Shown in pieces: positions 35,160-41,515 of a DNA stretch of 64,000 nucleotides. The DNA lies in NCBI RefSeq assembly GCF_001422245.1, contig NZ_LMMM01000004.1:62001-126000 (forward strand). The letters are read 5' to 3'. Each line of letters begins with the position of its first letter. Position 1 is the first letter of the stretch. The position numbers and the translations under genes are program-made. The notes beneath the pieces were generated by a model. The model made no database searches. It saw nothing but the letters and a program-made list of their open reading frames with translations, and was not told the origin of the DNA. The stretch comes from Rhizobium sp. Leaf262. Lineage in GTDB: Bacteria; Pseudomonadota; Alphaproteobacteria; Rhizobiales; Rhizobiaceae.

Positions 35160-35933
35160 TTACGCTGGTTGCCCCGCTTTTTCCCGGGTGATCGCGTCGA
35201 TCATGGCGACAACGTCCTGCGCTGCGGCCTCAAGGGCAGCGTTGTCGCGGGCGCGCACGACGATCTCTGTGGAGAAACGCTGTCCATCATATTTCGGATA
35301 GGAGCCGATGCTGGTTTCGGGGTGCGATTTCTGCACGCCAGTCAAAAGTGTGCCGATGTCCCCCTCGCCAAAGGGCGAACGGACTGCACGCGACAAAATC
35401 TTGGACCCGGTTTTCAATGTCGGAATCACATTGTCGAGCATGGCCTGAAACACCTGCGGAACGCCCGCCATGACATAGACATTCTCAACGATAAAGCCGG
35501 GCGCGACCGAGACAGGATTGGTGATGTGCCTGGCACCGCGCGGCATGCGGGCCATCCGCTTTCGCGCATCGGTAAATTCCATTTCGCGCACCCGGTACAT
35601 ATCGCCTAAAAGCCGCATGGCGTCGGCGTCGTGCTCGCATGGCAAGCCAAAGGCGGCAGACACCGCATCCGCGGTGATATCATCATGCGTGGGTCCGATG
35701 CCGCCGGAGGTAAAGACATAGTCATAACGCTGCCGCAGCGCATTCAACGCTTCGACGATGTCCTGCTCTTCGTCTGCAACGATGCGGACTTCCTTGAGGT
35801 CGATGCCGGACATGGTCATCACATCGGCCAGATGTCCGATATTCTTGTCTTTGGTACGTCCGGACAAAAGCTCGTCTCCAATGGCGAGCATGGCAGCGGT
35901 AACGATGGATGCGGGGGAGGTAGGTGCGGACAT
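35160..35933 (-). CDS. Molybdopterin-binding (MoaB/CinA-N-like) protein
   Basis: 257 residues. The N-terminal half is a MoaB/Mog fold: AAMLAIGDELLSGRTKDKN, FTSGGIGPTHDDITADAVS and PGFIVENVYVMAGVP. This resembles the N-terminal part of CinA without its nicotinamide-nucleotide deamidase domain. The C-terminal third is a separate alpha-beta segment. Relatives are linked to molybdenum cofactor synthesis or to ADP-ribose hydrolysis, and which applies is open. ATG 35933 was chosen over a GTG at 35942. The 390 bases upstream contain no gene. Confidence 0.85.
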   Translation of the reverse strand: MSAPTSPASIVTAAMLAIGDELLSGRTKDKNIGHLADVMTMSGIDLKEVRIVADEEQDIVEALNALRQRYDYVFTSGGIGPTHDDITADAVSAAFGLPCEHDADAMRLLGDMYRVREMEFTDARKRMARMPRGARHITNPVSVAPGFIVENVYVMAGVPQVFQAMLDNVIPTLKTGSKILSRAVRSPFGEGDIGTLLTGVQKSHPETSIGSYPKYDGQRFSTEIVVRARDNAALEAAAQDVVAMIDAITREKAGQPA

Positions 35934-36251
35934 TGAGGTCACTCACAACGGATTATCTGCTGACGTTAGCGCCCCCAGCGCCGAATGCAAGAAGTCAAAG
36001 CGGGAAAAAGCAACGAGCTTAACGCGCCTGCCATGGAACGAGTTGCCGCGGATCGGGCGATGTGCGCCACTATACCTTTCCTCTGACCCTGTGGATCGAG
36101 CCATCGGTTCCAAGCCACGCGCAGCCGGTCTTTTTCGAACCGGCGAACTGGCTAAAGAGGCCCTATCGGATATTCGCGGTAATGTGTCACCCTTGTATCG
36201 AGGTGATTTCACACGAAAGAGATGAACCAAGAAAACTTGGACTTTAAAAGC
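35934..36251. other. Intergenic region without an evident gene
   Basis: About 320 bases. Short open frames exist on both strands, but they have no ribosome sites or recognisable products. The only structure noted is a small hairpin, GCCGGT/ACCGGC at 36124-36144. It presumably holds the promoter of the minus-strand MoaB-like gene. Confidence 0.4.
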
Positions 36252-36282
36252 AAAATGCGACCAGAAGGCCGCATTTTTGATG
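36250..36282 (-). terminator. Terminator downstream of a 29-residue ORF
   Basis: Stem AAAATGCG (36252-36259) / CGCATTTT (36270-36277) with T runs on both sides. It lies about 50 bases after the small ORF at 36326-36415. Confidence 0.7.
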
Positions 36283-36325
36283 CTGCGGTTTTGTAACCGA
36301 AGCTCAGATGATGCCTGTATAAATA

Positions 36326-36415
36326 TCAGATGATCGGGTTAACCATCATCAGGCAAGTAATAACCACAAAACCAAGCAGTGAAACTTCAAGCAGACTGTT
36401 GAGACCGTCACGCAT
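36326..36415 (-). CDS. Very small single-pass membrane peptide (29 aa)
   Basis: MRDGLNSLLEV followed by a strongly hydrophobic stretch to the end (SLLGFVVITCLMMVNPII). GGAGGG lies eight bases before ATG 36415 and a terminator follows, which together support a real gene. The peptide would form one membrane helix with a short charged cytoplasmic or periplasmic head. No function can be given. It is too short for routine gene calls and needs translation evidence. Confidence 0.5.
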   Translation of the reverse strand: MRDGLNSLLEVSLLGFVVITCLMMVNPII

Positions 36416-36523
36416 CGCTTTACCCTCCATGTTCGTGGAAGAAGAACGTGCAAATCTTAACGCGGTTCCGTGACAGGGTCGTGAATTATGAAGATTTCAG
36501 GGCTATCGCGCTGTCTTGCTATG

Positions 36524-36610
36524 TCAGACCACGACGAGCGCGAAAATCCAGTGGCCGATGATGCTCAGCACGAGGCAAGCGAGAATGAGGATGAAAATGA
36601 ACTTCTTCAT
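36524..36610 (-). CDS. Very small hydrophobic peptide (28 aa)
   Basis: Starts MKKFIFILILACLVL and continues SIIGHWIFALVVV: two lysines then a single hydrophobic helix broken by GHW. The ribosome site is weak (GGATTT about ten bases upstream). It is on the same strand as the 29-residue ORF, 108 bases away, and both are of the same kind. A 70-codon plus-strand frame covers the same bases but has very acidic, low-complexity content and no ribosome site. Confidence 0.45.
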   Translation of the reverse strand: MKKFIFILILACLVLSIIGHWIFALVVV

Positions 36611-36694
36611 GGAAACGGAAATCCCGGTCTTTCTGATTGCCCTGTCTTAGCGAGGGCAGGTGCGCAGTTTAAGGCGAAAAATCGCGCTGCGTCA

Positions 36695-36940
36695 CTATGA
36701 CTTGATGTCGAGGCCAGCTTCAATGGCAGCCTCGATGAAAGCCTGCCGCGCGTCTTCAGGCTTTTTTTTGCCCGCATCGACAGCAGCGAAAACGAGGAGC
36801 GCGCGGTCCAGCATCTCGCCGTCTTCTTCAGGCCAGTCCTCGATCAGAGCCCAGGAGGCGGCCTGGGTGGATTCGATGCTGACATAGACGCCGGGCTCTT
36901 CCAAGGCGACGAGAACGGGCTTTTTCCAAGGCGTCTGCAT
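36695..36940 (-). CDS. DUF982 family protein
   Basis: 81 residues of DUF982, a small family expanded in rhizobia with no assigned function. Recognised from the opening WKKPVLVALEEPGVYVSIES, WALIEDWPEEDGEMLDRALLV and the C-terminal ARQAFIEAAIEAG. Soluble, no signal. ATG 36940 is preceded by AGGAACC; a longer frame to 37003 exists without a ribosome site. Confidence 0.85.
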   Translation of the reverse strand: MQTPWKKPVLVALEEPGVYVSIESTQAASWALIEDWPEEDGEMLDRALLVFAAVDAGKKKPEDARQAFIEAAIEAGLDIKS

Positions 36941-37028
36941 GATGGTTCCTGATATCCGCGATAACAGGCGTTTAGAAGGTTCGGCGTTGCAGTTCAACGC
37001 CAATCTTCGATAGCTCCGTCGATAGGGG

Positions 37029-37334
37029 TCAATCGTCTCGACCGAAGAACGACCAGTTACGTATGATGCGTCGATCGATGATTTTCAACGAGCGATCAGG
37101 CTGGATCTGGTAGGTCTCGACCACCCGGTCATCGAACCGGCGGAAATTGTGGGTGAATGTGCTGCCGATGGGCGATTTCGTCAGCTTGGTGCGTGGTTGC
37201 CCGCCATAGGTGATGCTGCCGGGGATGGGCTCGAGGCTGTAGGACGAAATGGATGTGGCCGTAAACCCGCCAGCGGTGCATCCCGCCAATCCGAGGGCAA
37301 GTGAGGCAGTCATTAAACCGACGGTGAGTTTCAT
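37029..37334 (-). CDS. Small lipoprotein of unknown function
   Basis: 101 residues with a lipoprotein signal: MKLTVGLMTASLALGLAGC, the acylated Cys being residue 19. The mature part (about 82 residues) is basic and likely beta-rich (GSTFTHNFRRFDDRVVETYQI). The residue after Cys is Thr, so transport to the outer membrane is possible. ATG 37334 has GGGAGA seven bases upstream. No known family. It is next to the DUF982 gene on the same strand. Confidence 0.7.
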   Translation of the reverse strand: MKLTVGLMTASLALGLAGCTAGGFTATSISSYSLEPIPGSITYGGQPRTKLTKSPIGSTFTHNFRRFDDRVVETYQIQPDRSLKIIDRRIIRNWSFFGRDD

Positions 37335-37423
37335 GGCAATCTCCCGGGAAACATGATGGGTTGCATTTGCTGCGCAGTGTTAACTATCAGGCATGCGCGA
37401 TGTTCCAGTGCCTGCACAAGACG

Positions 37424-37702
37424 CTATTCACCCGGCTTTTTGGCGTGATCATGCCCGCATTGAGGGCAGGTTTTGTTCGGCCATGGATGATAAATGTAAA
37501 AGAACTTCATGTCGGTTCTGAAAAGCGGCGCCCGGCATCTCGGGCAGACGATCACCAGAAATAGCATCGTGGTGAATACAAGCGTGATAATGACGGGCGC
37601 ATTGGGCAATTCCAGCCCTATTGCATCGCCCCAGCCCGGTGAGGTTATCAACGCCGTTATGAAAACTGCGAGAAATAACCATGCCTTTACGTAGAGAGAC
37701 AT
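37424..37702 (-). CDS. Small membrane protein with C-terminal zinc ribbon
   Basis: 92 residues: two hydrophobic helices (about 3-20 and 30-52) followed by a soluble tail with CPRC and CPQCGHDH, which could bind one zinc ion. The linker FFYIYHPWPNK between the cysteine pairs is aromatic. Similar short proteins occur in rhizobia without known roles. ATG 37702 is the natural start before the first helix; a longer frame to 37858 would add 52 residues without support. It is the last gene before the tRNA-Cys element. Confidence 0.6.
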   Translation of the reverse strand: MSLYVKAWLFLAVFITALITSPGWGDAIGLELPNAPVIITLVFTTMLFLVIVCPRCRAPLFRTDMKFFYIYHPWPNKTCPQCGHDHAKKPGE

Positions 37703-37911
37703 TTTGAATTCTTCCCAAAGTTGAATCGGGAGGACGTAATCGCAACGAAATTGGCTTGGCAAGCAATTTTTGATCACTGTGCCAGCGACGTAAGATCGGA
37801 CCGCTACCTTCAAAACTAAGCTGGAGTGCTTGCGTCGGATAACACTTGGAACTGCCACTACAGTGCCGGCAAGAGCGTGAAATCAAACGAAGATGGAGCG
37901 GCTTGAAAAGC

Positions 37912-37957
37912 TTTGGAGGCCTCGCCCGGAATTGAACCGGGGTACAAGGATTTGCAG
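37912..37957 (-). repeat. att copy: 3' fragment of tRNA-Cys
   Basis: 46 bases matching the tRNA-Cys gene from the anticodon loop to beyond the CCA end, with one change (A for G at 37946). Upstream tRNA arms are missing, so it cannot be a working tRNA. Its inner edge starts a ten-base inverted repeat, GCAGGCTTAT (37954-37963) / ATAAGCCTGC (37992-38001), possibly the terminator of the integrase gene. Confidence 0.9.
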
Positions 37958-38017
37958 GCTTATCTCCGGCACTGAAATCATTGACGAATTTATAAGCCTG
38001 CTGCATCCATGTCGCGT

Positions 38018-38731
38018 TCAGTTGAGCAAAACGTTCGCTGCTTGTGCTAGTTCTGTCCCATCGTCAGTCCTTGGGAATAGGTGTCCGTATGTGTCCATCG
38101 TCATAACGATCGATGAATGGCCCATGCGCTCTTGAACCATTTTCACGGGCAAGCCCAGGCCGCCATCTTCCTTTCGATTGATGAGCCAACTGGCATAGAA
38201 GTGTCGAAGCGCATGCAGGCCTGTGTACTTGGCTTTCATGATTGGCTTGCCTCTGACTCTTACCTTTCCGGTATCGATCGAGATGCCAGCTCGAATCATT
38301 GTCGGTTGGAGCCCTCTGTTCACTAGGTTGACGTGGGTCCTGGTGGTCCCGGATGGATTAGCAAACACAATCTCGGAAATGCTTGCCTGCTTCAGTTTCA
38401 AAGCTTTCAGAGAGTTGATGACCATTGGCGGGATCGGGATTGTGCGTATCCCGGCCTTTGATTTCGGCTTGCCGATCTTCTTCCACCGATCCACTCGCTG
38501 CCGAACCGACACCTCGCCGCGCTTCAGATCCACGTCCTGCCATCTTAACCCGCGGACTTCAGACGAGCGCATCCCCGTAAAGATCAGCGTGAGGAACAAG
38601 GGGCGCCAGTGATCATCCAGCGCTGCGACGAAGGCTTTGATTTCTTCGCGAGTAGAGGGCCTCGGTTCTGTCGGTGACGGTAATCGATGGATGGTTTGCG
38701 AGGGCGGCTTAACTTGTGGACGATTGTCCAC
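38018..38731 (-). pseudogene. Tyrosine recombinase (integrase), N-terminally truncated
   Basis: 237 residues covering only the catalytic domain. The catalytic set is complete: Arg55 (TGMRSSEVRGL), Lys near 90-92, His173 and Arg176 (HALRH), His205 (GHSS) and Tyr215 (TMDTYGH). The usual N-terminal SAM-like arm/core-binding domain (about 100-150 residues) is missing. The protein starts in the interdomain linker (VKPPSQTIHR) at GTG 38731, and an in-frame TGA lies two codons upstream. The next 40 bases lead into another gene, so a deletion is likely. Whether the remnant still cuts DNA is unknown; alone it would be expected to be inactive on arm sites. Confidence 0.8.
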
Positions 38732-38754
38732 AAGTCACCTTTCGCCAATTGGCG
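38713..38754. repeat. Two palindromes at the integrase 5' end
   Basis: First: nine-base arms CTTGTGGAC (38713-38721) and GTCCACAAG (38726-38734) around GATT. Second: CGCCAATTGGCG (38743-38754), perfectly self-complementary. They lie between the four-cysteine gene and the integrase remnant, overlapping the start codon of the latter. They could be operator or directionality-factor sites left from the original element. Confidence 0.6.
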
Positions 38755-38772
38755 GGAGGTTCAGGAGACGGC

Positions 38773-39069
38773 TTAGATAATGTCGAGGACGAACTTGTAA
38801 TCTCGATGAGGAATCTCTGTCCCAGAGTAAGTCATAGTGATGAACTTACCCTTCTTGGCCATACCCTTCATTTGGTTCTGGAGCGCACGAGAAGCCTGAT
38901 CCTGGTAGTAAGCCTGGCATTCCGCGTGAACATTTTCATATGTGTCAGAGTTGCCGCAATCTGCATTAGAGCATGTGATTATGTCACCGGCCTCCGGCGC
39001 GGTTGGTCCCTGCACAGAAGACCGGCACTTCCCGCAGAGCACTTTCGCATTTTGTAATTCGTCAGACAC
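38773..39069 (-). CDS. Small protein with two cysteine pairs (element cargo)
   Basis: 98 residues. Cys12 and Cys15 (LCGKC) with Cys33 and Cys38 (CSNADC) suggest a zinc ribbon in the N-terminal half. The rest is a helical segment (ECQAYYQDQASRALQNQMKG) and a strand-rich end (FITMTYSGTEIP). I do not recognise the family. GTG 39069 has AAGGAG seven bases upstream; an ATG at 39114 is possible. It is divergent from the Myb-like gene with a 164-base shared promoter region. It may be a regulator or a cargo of unknown use. Confidence 0.65.
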   Translation of the reverse strand: MSDELQNAKVLCGKCRSSVQGPTAPEAGDIITCSNADCGNSDTYENVHAECQAYYQDQASRALQNQMKGMAKKGKFITMTYSGTEIPHRDYKFVLDII

Positions 39070-39233
39070 TGTTCTCTCCTTCACATCCCAAGAGTGCAAC
39101 GTGCCAGACTGCATGCAACTGTCAAGGCGTGTGTGAATTATGGGGAAAAGCAGCCGGGATATTGGGGATAACTTTTTGCGGTCTTCGTGATGTCATCGAG
39201 TCCGTCTTGCATGTCTCCGATGGGAGATCAGCG

Positions 39234-39830
39234 ATGAACCTAACGCAAATCAGCAGAAGCGAGATCATCGGACAACAAACCAAAGCTCGAATGCTCAGGG
39301 CAGGCAGGACACTGAAAGGCGACAAGCTTTGGACCGATGAAGAGGACAAAGTGCTGCGCGTGAGTTATCCCGATTATCGGCAGATGCAAGTCAAATTACC
39401 TCATCGAACCAAGGTCGCAGTCTATCGGCGTTGTGCAAAACTCGGGATGAAGCGAGATCGGCACGAATGGAAAGCGTCAGAATTGAGCAGGCTTCGGCGG
39501 CTCTACCACCGTAAGGCCACTCGCCAGGAGATCATGACGGAGTTTCCGGAGTTAACCTGGGCGTCTATCTCAACGCGCGCCAGATATCATGGAATTAGCG
39601 GACCCTACCGGCACAAGTACGTCAAAACAGGAAAGCCAGTGATAGACGCGATTCTGGCCCGGCTTGAAGAGATAGACTGGAAGCTTCTGGACCTGGACGA
39701 AGCCAGCAAGTCAGGTAAGTATTTTCGAAATCAATGCTGGCGCAGGTGGAAGCCCAATATGAAGTTCGTGCAACGAGCGGTGCAAGCAATGGACGGTGAA
39801 CTGAAGGCTTCGTGGAAAGAATACAACTGA
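39234..39830 (+). CDS. Protein with two Myb/SANT-like repeats (element cargo)
   Basis: 198 residues. Two tandem helical repeats resemble Myb/SANT DNA-binding units: residues 32-73 (WTDEEDKVL ... YRRCAKLGM) and 79-122 (WKASELSRL ... RARYHGI). Each has an early Trp and a basic third helix. The C-terminal part (140-198) is helical and rich in Trp, Lys and Arg, so it may also touch DNA. Similar proteins are found in phages and integrative elements of proteobacteria. Function is inferred as a DNA-binding regulator. ATG 39234 has GGGAGA nine bases upstream. Confidence 0.7.
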   Translation: MNLTQISRSEIIGQQTKARMLRAGRTLKGDKLWTDEEDKVLRVSYPDYRQMQVKLPHRTKVAVYRRCAKLGMKRDRHEWKASELSRLRRLYHRKATRQEIMTEFPELTWASISTRARYHGISGPYRHKYVKTGKPVIDAILARLEEIDWKLLDLDEASKSGKYFRNQCWRRWKPNMKFVQRAVQAMDGELKASWKEYN

Positions 39831-39842
39831 AGGATTCGACCA

Positions 39843-39935
39843 TGTCACGTGTTGCAATTCATGTCGCGTGGACTAGCCACGCTTGAATGGAACTGCCCGG
39901 AAACCAAGGGAATCAGACTGCAACACGACGCGACA
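39843..39935. repeat. Inverted-repeat cluster beside tRNA-Cys
   Basis: CGTGTTGCA (39848-39856) pairs with TGCAACACG (39919-39927). TGTCGCG (39862-39868) pairs with CGCGACA (39929-39935). Between them is a short hairpin, GCGTGG/CCACGC (39866-39882). They lie 60-150 bases from the tRNA crossover region, where arm-type integrase sites would be expected. No gene is present at 39831-39995. Confidence 0.5.
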
Positions 39936-39993
39936 CAAAACCCTGACTGCAAAAGGGCCTGTTCGCGTAACACATTGAATTAATTGGTGAATT

Positions 39994-40039
39994 TTTGGAG
40001 GCCTCGCCCGGAATTGAACCGGGGTACGAGGATTTGCAG
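39994..40039 (-). repeat. att copy within intact tRNA-Cys
   Basis: The second copy of the 46-bp direct repeat. It begins two bases outside the encoded CCA and ends in the anticodon loop, so this side of the element reconstitutes the complete tRNA. Confidence 0.9.
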
Positions 40040-40069
40040 TCCTCTGCGTCACCACTCCGCCACGAGGCC
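39996..40069 (-). tRNA. tRNA-Cys (anticodon GCA)
   Basis: 74 bases including encoded CCA. Acceptor GGCCTCG/CGAGGCC, anticodon stem GAGGA/TCCTC with loop CTGCAAA, T arm CCCCGGTTCAATTCCGGG. It is the attachment site of the neighbouring element and remains intact. Confidence 0.96.
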
Positions 40070-40162
40070 TCACGAACCCGAGTGATCGGGCTATGGCGGG
40101 GATTTAGAACGAATCCATTTTCCACGCAATAGGGTAGGTTTGAAAAAGGCCAAGAAGTTATG

Positions 40163-40204
40163 TGGAAAAGCCGCATCCTTTCTTTTGAAAGAACGCGGCT
40201 CTTT
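40163..40204 (-). terminator. Terminator of the DUF3309 gene
   Basis: Stem AGCCGC (40169-40174) / GCGGCT (40195-40200) with an inner TTTC/GAAA pairing; T-rich after the stem on the minus strand. It starts 28 bases after the DUF3309 stop. Confidence 0.6.
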
Positions 40205-40227
40205 AAATCCGGCATAACACGGGTGGA

Positions 40228-40380
40228 TCAGATGCGACCCAGCAAAACAAGGATCAGCACGATGACGAGAACGAGGCCGAGACCGCCCGAAAGACCGTAT
40301 CCGTAATTGTGGTATCCCCAGTTTGGCAGAGCGCCGATGAGGAAGAGGATGAGGAGGATGACGAGAATTGTGCCGAGCAT
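40228..40380 (-). CDS. DUF3309 family small membrane protein
   Basis: 50 residues. Two hydrophobic helices (residues 3-18 and 33-48) flank a short aromatic turn, PNWGYHNYGYG, the hallmark of the DUF3309 family. Function unknown; these are very short inner-membrane proteins. ATG 40380 has GGAGG eight bases upstream and a terminator follows, so the gene is well supported despite its size. Confidence 0.88.
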   Translation of the reverse strand: MLGTILVILLILFLIGALPNWGYHNYGYGLSGGLGLVLVIVLILVLLGRI

Positions 40381-40627
40381 GCTGGCCTCCGAATGTTGTT
40401 GAGCGTTTCCAGTCCTTTATGAATGATTAGGCGGATAAAAAGTTCCTCCGGGGGCTGCGCTTTTGTATAGGGGGCAGCGGCCTGATGCTCGCGGAAGTCA
40501 CAATGCCGCTTTTTAACGTCGCGTGTGTCTGCTTCTGCTTGAAAGCAGAGGCGCAGGCAATTAAGACGGTATCAACGGCAGTCGGAATTTCAGGCTGCTC
40601 TTCAGCTTGTATTGAGGCGAAAACGAC

Positions 40628-41299
40628 ATGATGGACTTCGAAACCGCACGCGGCAAGATGGTGGACAGCCAGTTGCGCACCACCGATGTGACCTCGCATT
40701 CCGTGTTGAAGGCATTTCTTGCTGTGCCGCGCGAGGCGTTCGTTCCTGCCGGCGTGAAACAGATCGCCTATGCCGACGAGGATTTGCAAATCTGTCCCGC
40801 AAAAGATGGCCGCCCGGCACGCTATGTGATGAAGGCATCGCCGCTGGCGAAAATGCTGCAGCTTGCCGCGATCAACAAGACTGATGTCGTACTGGAAATC
40901 GGCAGCGGCAGCGGCTACGTCTCGGCCATTCTGTCCCAACTGGCGGGTTCTGTGGTTTCCCTCGAGTCCGATGAAGAATTGAGTGCCGTTGCCACTGCTG
41001 CTCTTTCAACGCTCGGTTACGACAATGTCGCGACCGTCAATGGCGAGTTGGCCCAAGGCTACGCTGCTGAAGCGCCCTATGACGTGATTTTCATCAATGG
41101 CTCCGTCGAGGAGGTTCCGGCGACACTTCTCGAACAGCTTCGGGATGGCGGGCGTCTGGTGGCCGTTGTCGGTTACGGCAATTCGGCCAAGGCAACTGTT
41201 TACCGCCGGGACGGCAAGGGCACGTCCTCTACCGGTTTCTTCAACGCTTCGGTCAAGCCCGTTCCGGGCTTCACCAAGGCGCGCGAATTCGTTTTCTGA
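40628..41299 (+). CDS. Protein-L-isoaspartate O-methyltransferase family protein
   Basis: 223 residues of the Pcm family, which methylates isoaspartyl residues with S-adenosylmethionine to start repair of aged proteins. Seen are the N-terminal RGKMVDSQLRTTDVTSHSVL, motif I VVLEIGSGSGYVSAIL and YDVIFINGSVEEVP. It belongs to the alphaproteobacterial branch often found before tolC, whose activity is less certain than that of E. coli Pcm; here tolC is absent and popZ follows. ATG 40628 or 40631 may start. A terminator follows the stop. Confidence 0.85.
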   Translation: MMDFETARGKMVDSQLRTTDVTSHSVLKAFLAVPREAFVPAGVKQIAYADEDLQICPAKDGRPARYVMKASPLAKMLQLAAINKTDVVLEIGSGSGYVSAILSQLAGSVVSLESDEELSAVATAALSTLGYDNVATVNGELAQGYAAEAPYDVIFINGSVEEVPATLLEQLRDGGRLVAVVGYGNSAKATVYRRDGKGTSSTGFFNASVKPVPGFTKAREFVF

Positions 41300-41323
41300 T
41301 CTTAATCGCCGTAAAGTCGGTCT

Positions 41324-41360
41324 TCAAAATGCCGGGCCTAGCAGGTCCGGCATTTTTGTT
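41324..41360 (+). terminator. Terminator of the methyltransferase gene
   Basis: Ten-base stem AAAATGCCGG (41326-41335) / CCGGCATTTT (41347-41356) followed by T residues, 25 bases after the stop. Confidence 0.88.
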
Positions 41361-41515
41361 CTGAAGAGGCGTGACGTGAAATAAAGCTGTGTAACAAGCA
41401 GCTTACTGCAATCTGGTGGATTCATTTATCGGCGACGGTGGCCTACACTGAGGGTGATTCGGAGTGTGGCGAACAGCGTTCGTTCCGGCATGAAGGTGTA
41501 AATCGGGGATTAAGA

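Larger units (their letters stand above)
37912..40039. mobile_element. Relic integrative element at tRNA-Cys
   Basis: About 2.1 kb bounded by two direct copies of the tRNA-Cys 3' part (37912-37957 and 39994-40039; 45 of 46 bases identical). The intact tRNA is at the right; the left copy is cut inside the anticodon arm, the known crossover place of many tyrosine integrases. Content from left to right is an integrase lacking its N-terminal domain, two palindromes, a four-cysteine protein, a Myb/SANT-like protein and an inverted-repeat cluster next to the tRNA. No replication, excision or structural genes remain. By eye the base composition is lower in GC than the flanks. Confidence 0.85.

Noticed and set aside
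35943-36247. Small genes on both strands upstream of the MoaB-like gene
   Set aside because: Frames of 60-95 codons without ribosome sites, known families or conserved-looking composition.
36488-36700. 70-residue plus-strand gene
   Set aside because: No ribosome site and an Asp/Glu/Asn-rich content that mirrors a hydrophobic peptide on the other strand.
37912-37957. A second tRNA-Cys gene
   Set aside because: Only the 3' part from the anticodon loop is present; acceptor 5' strand, D arm and anticodon 5' stem are missing. It is an att copy.
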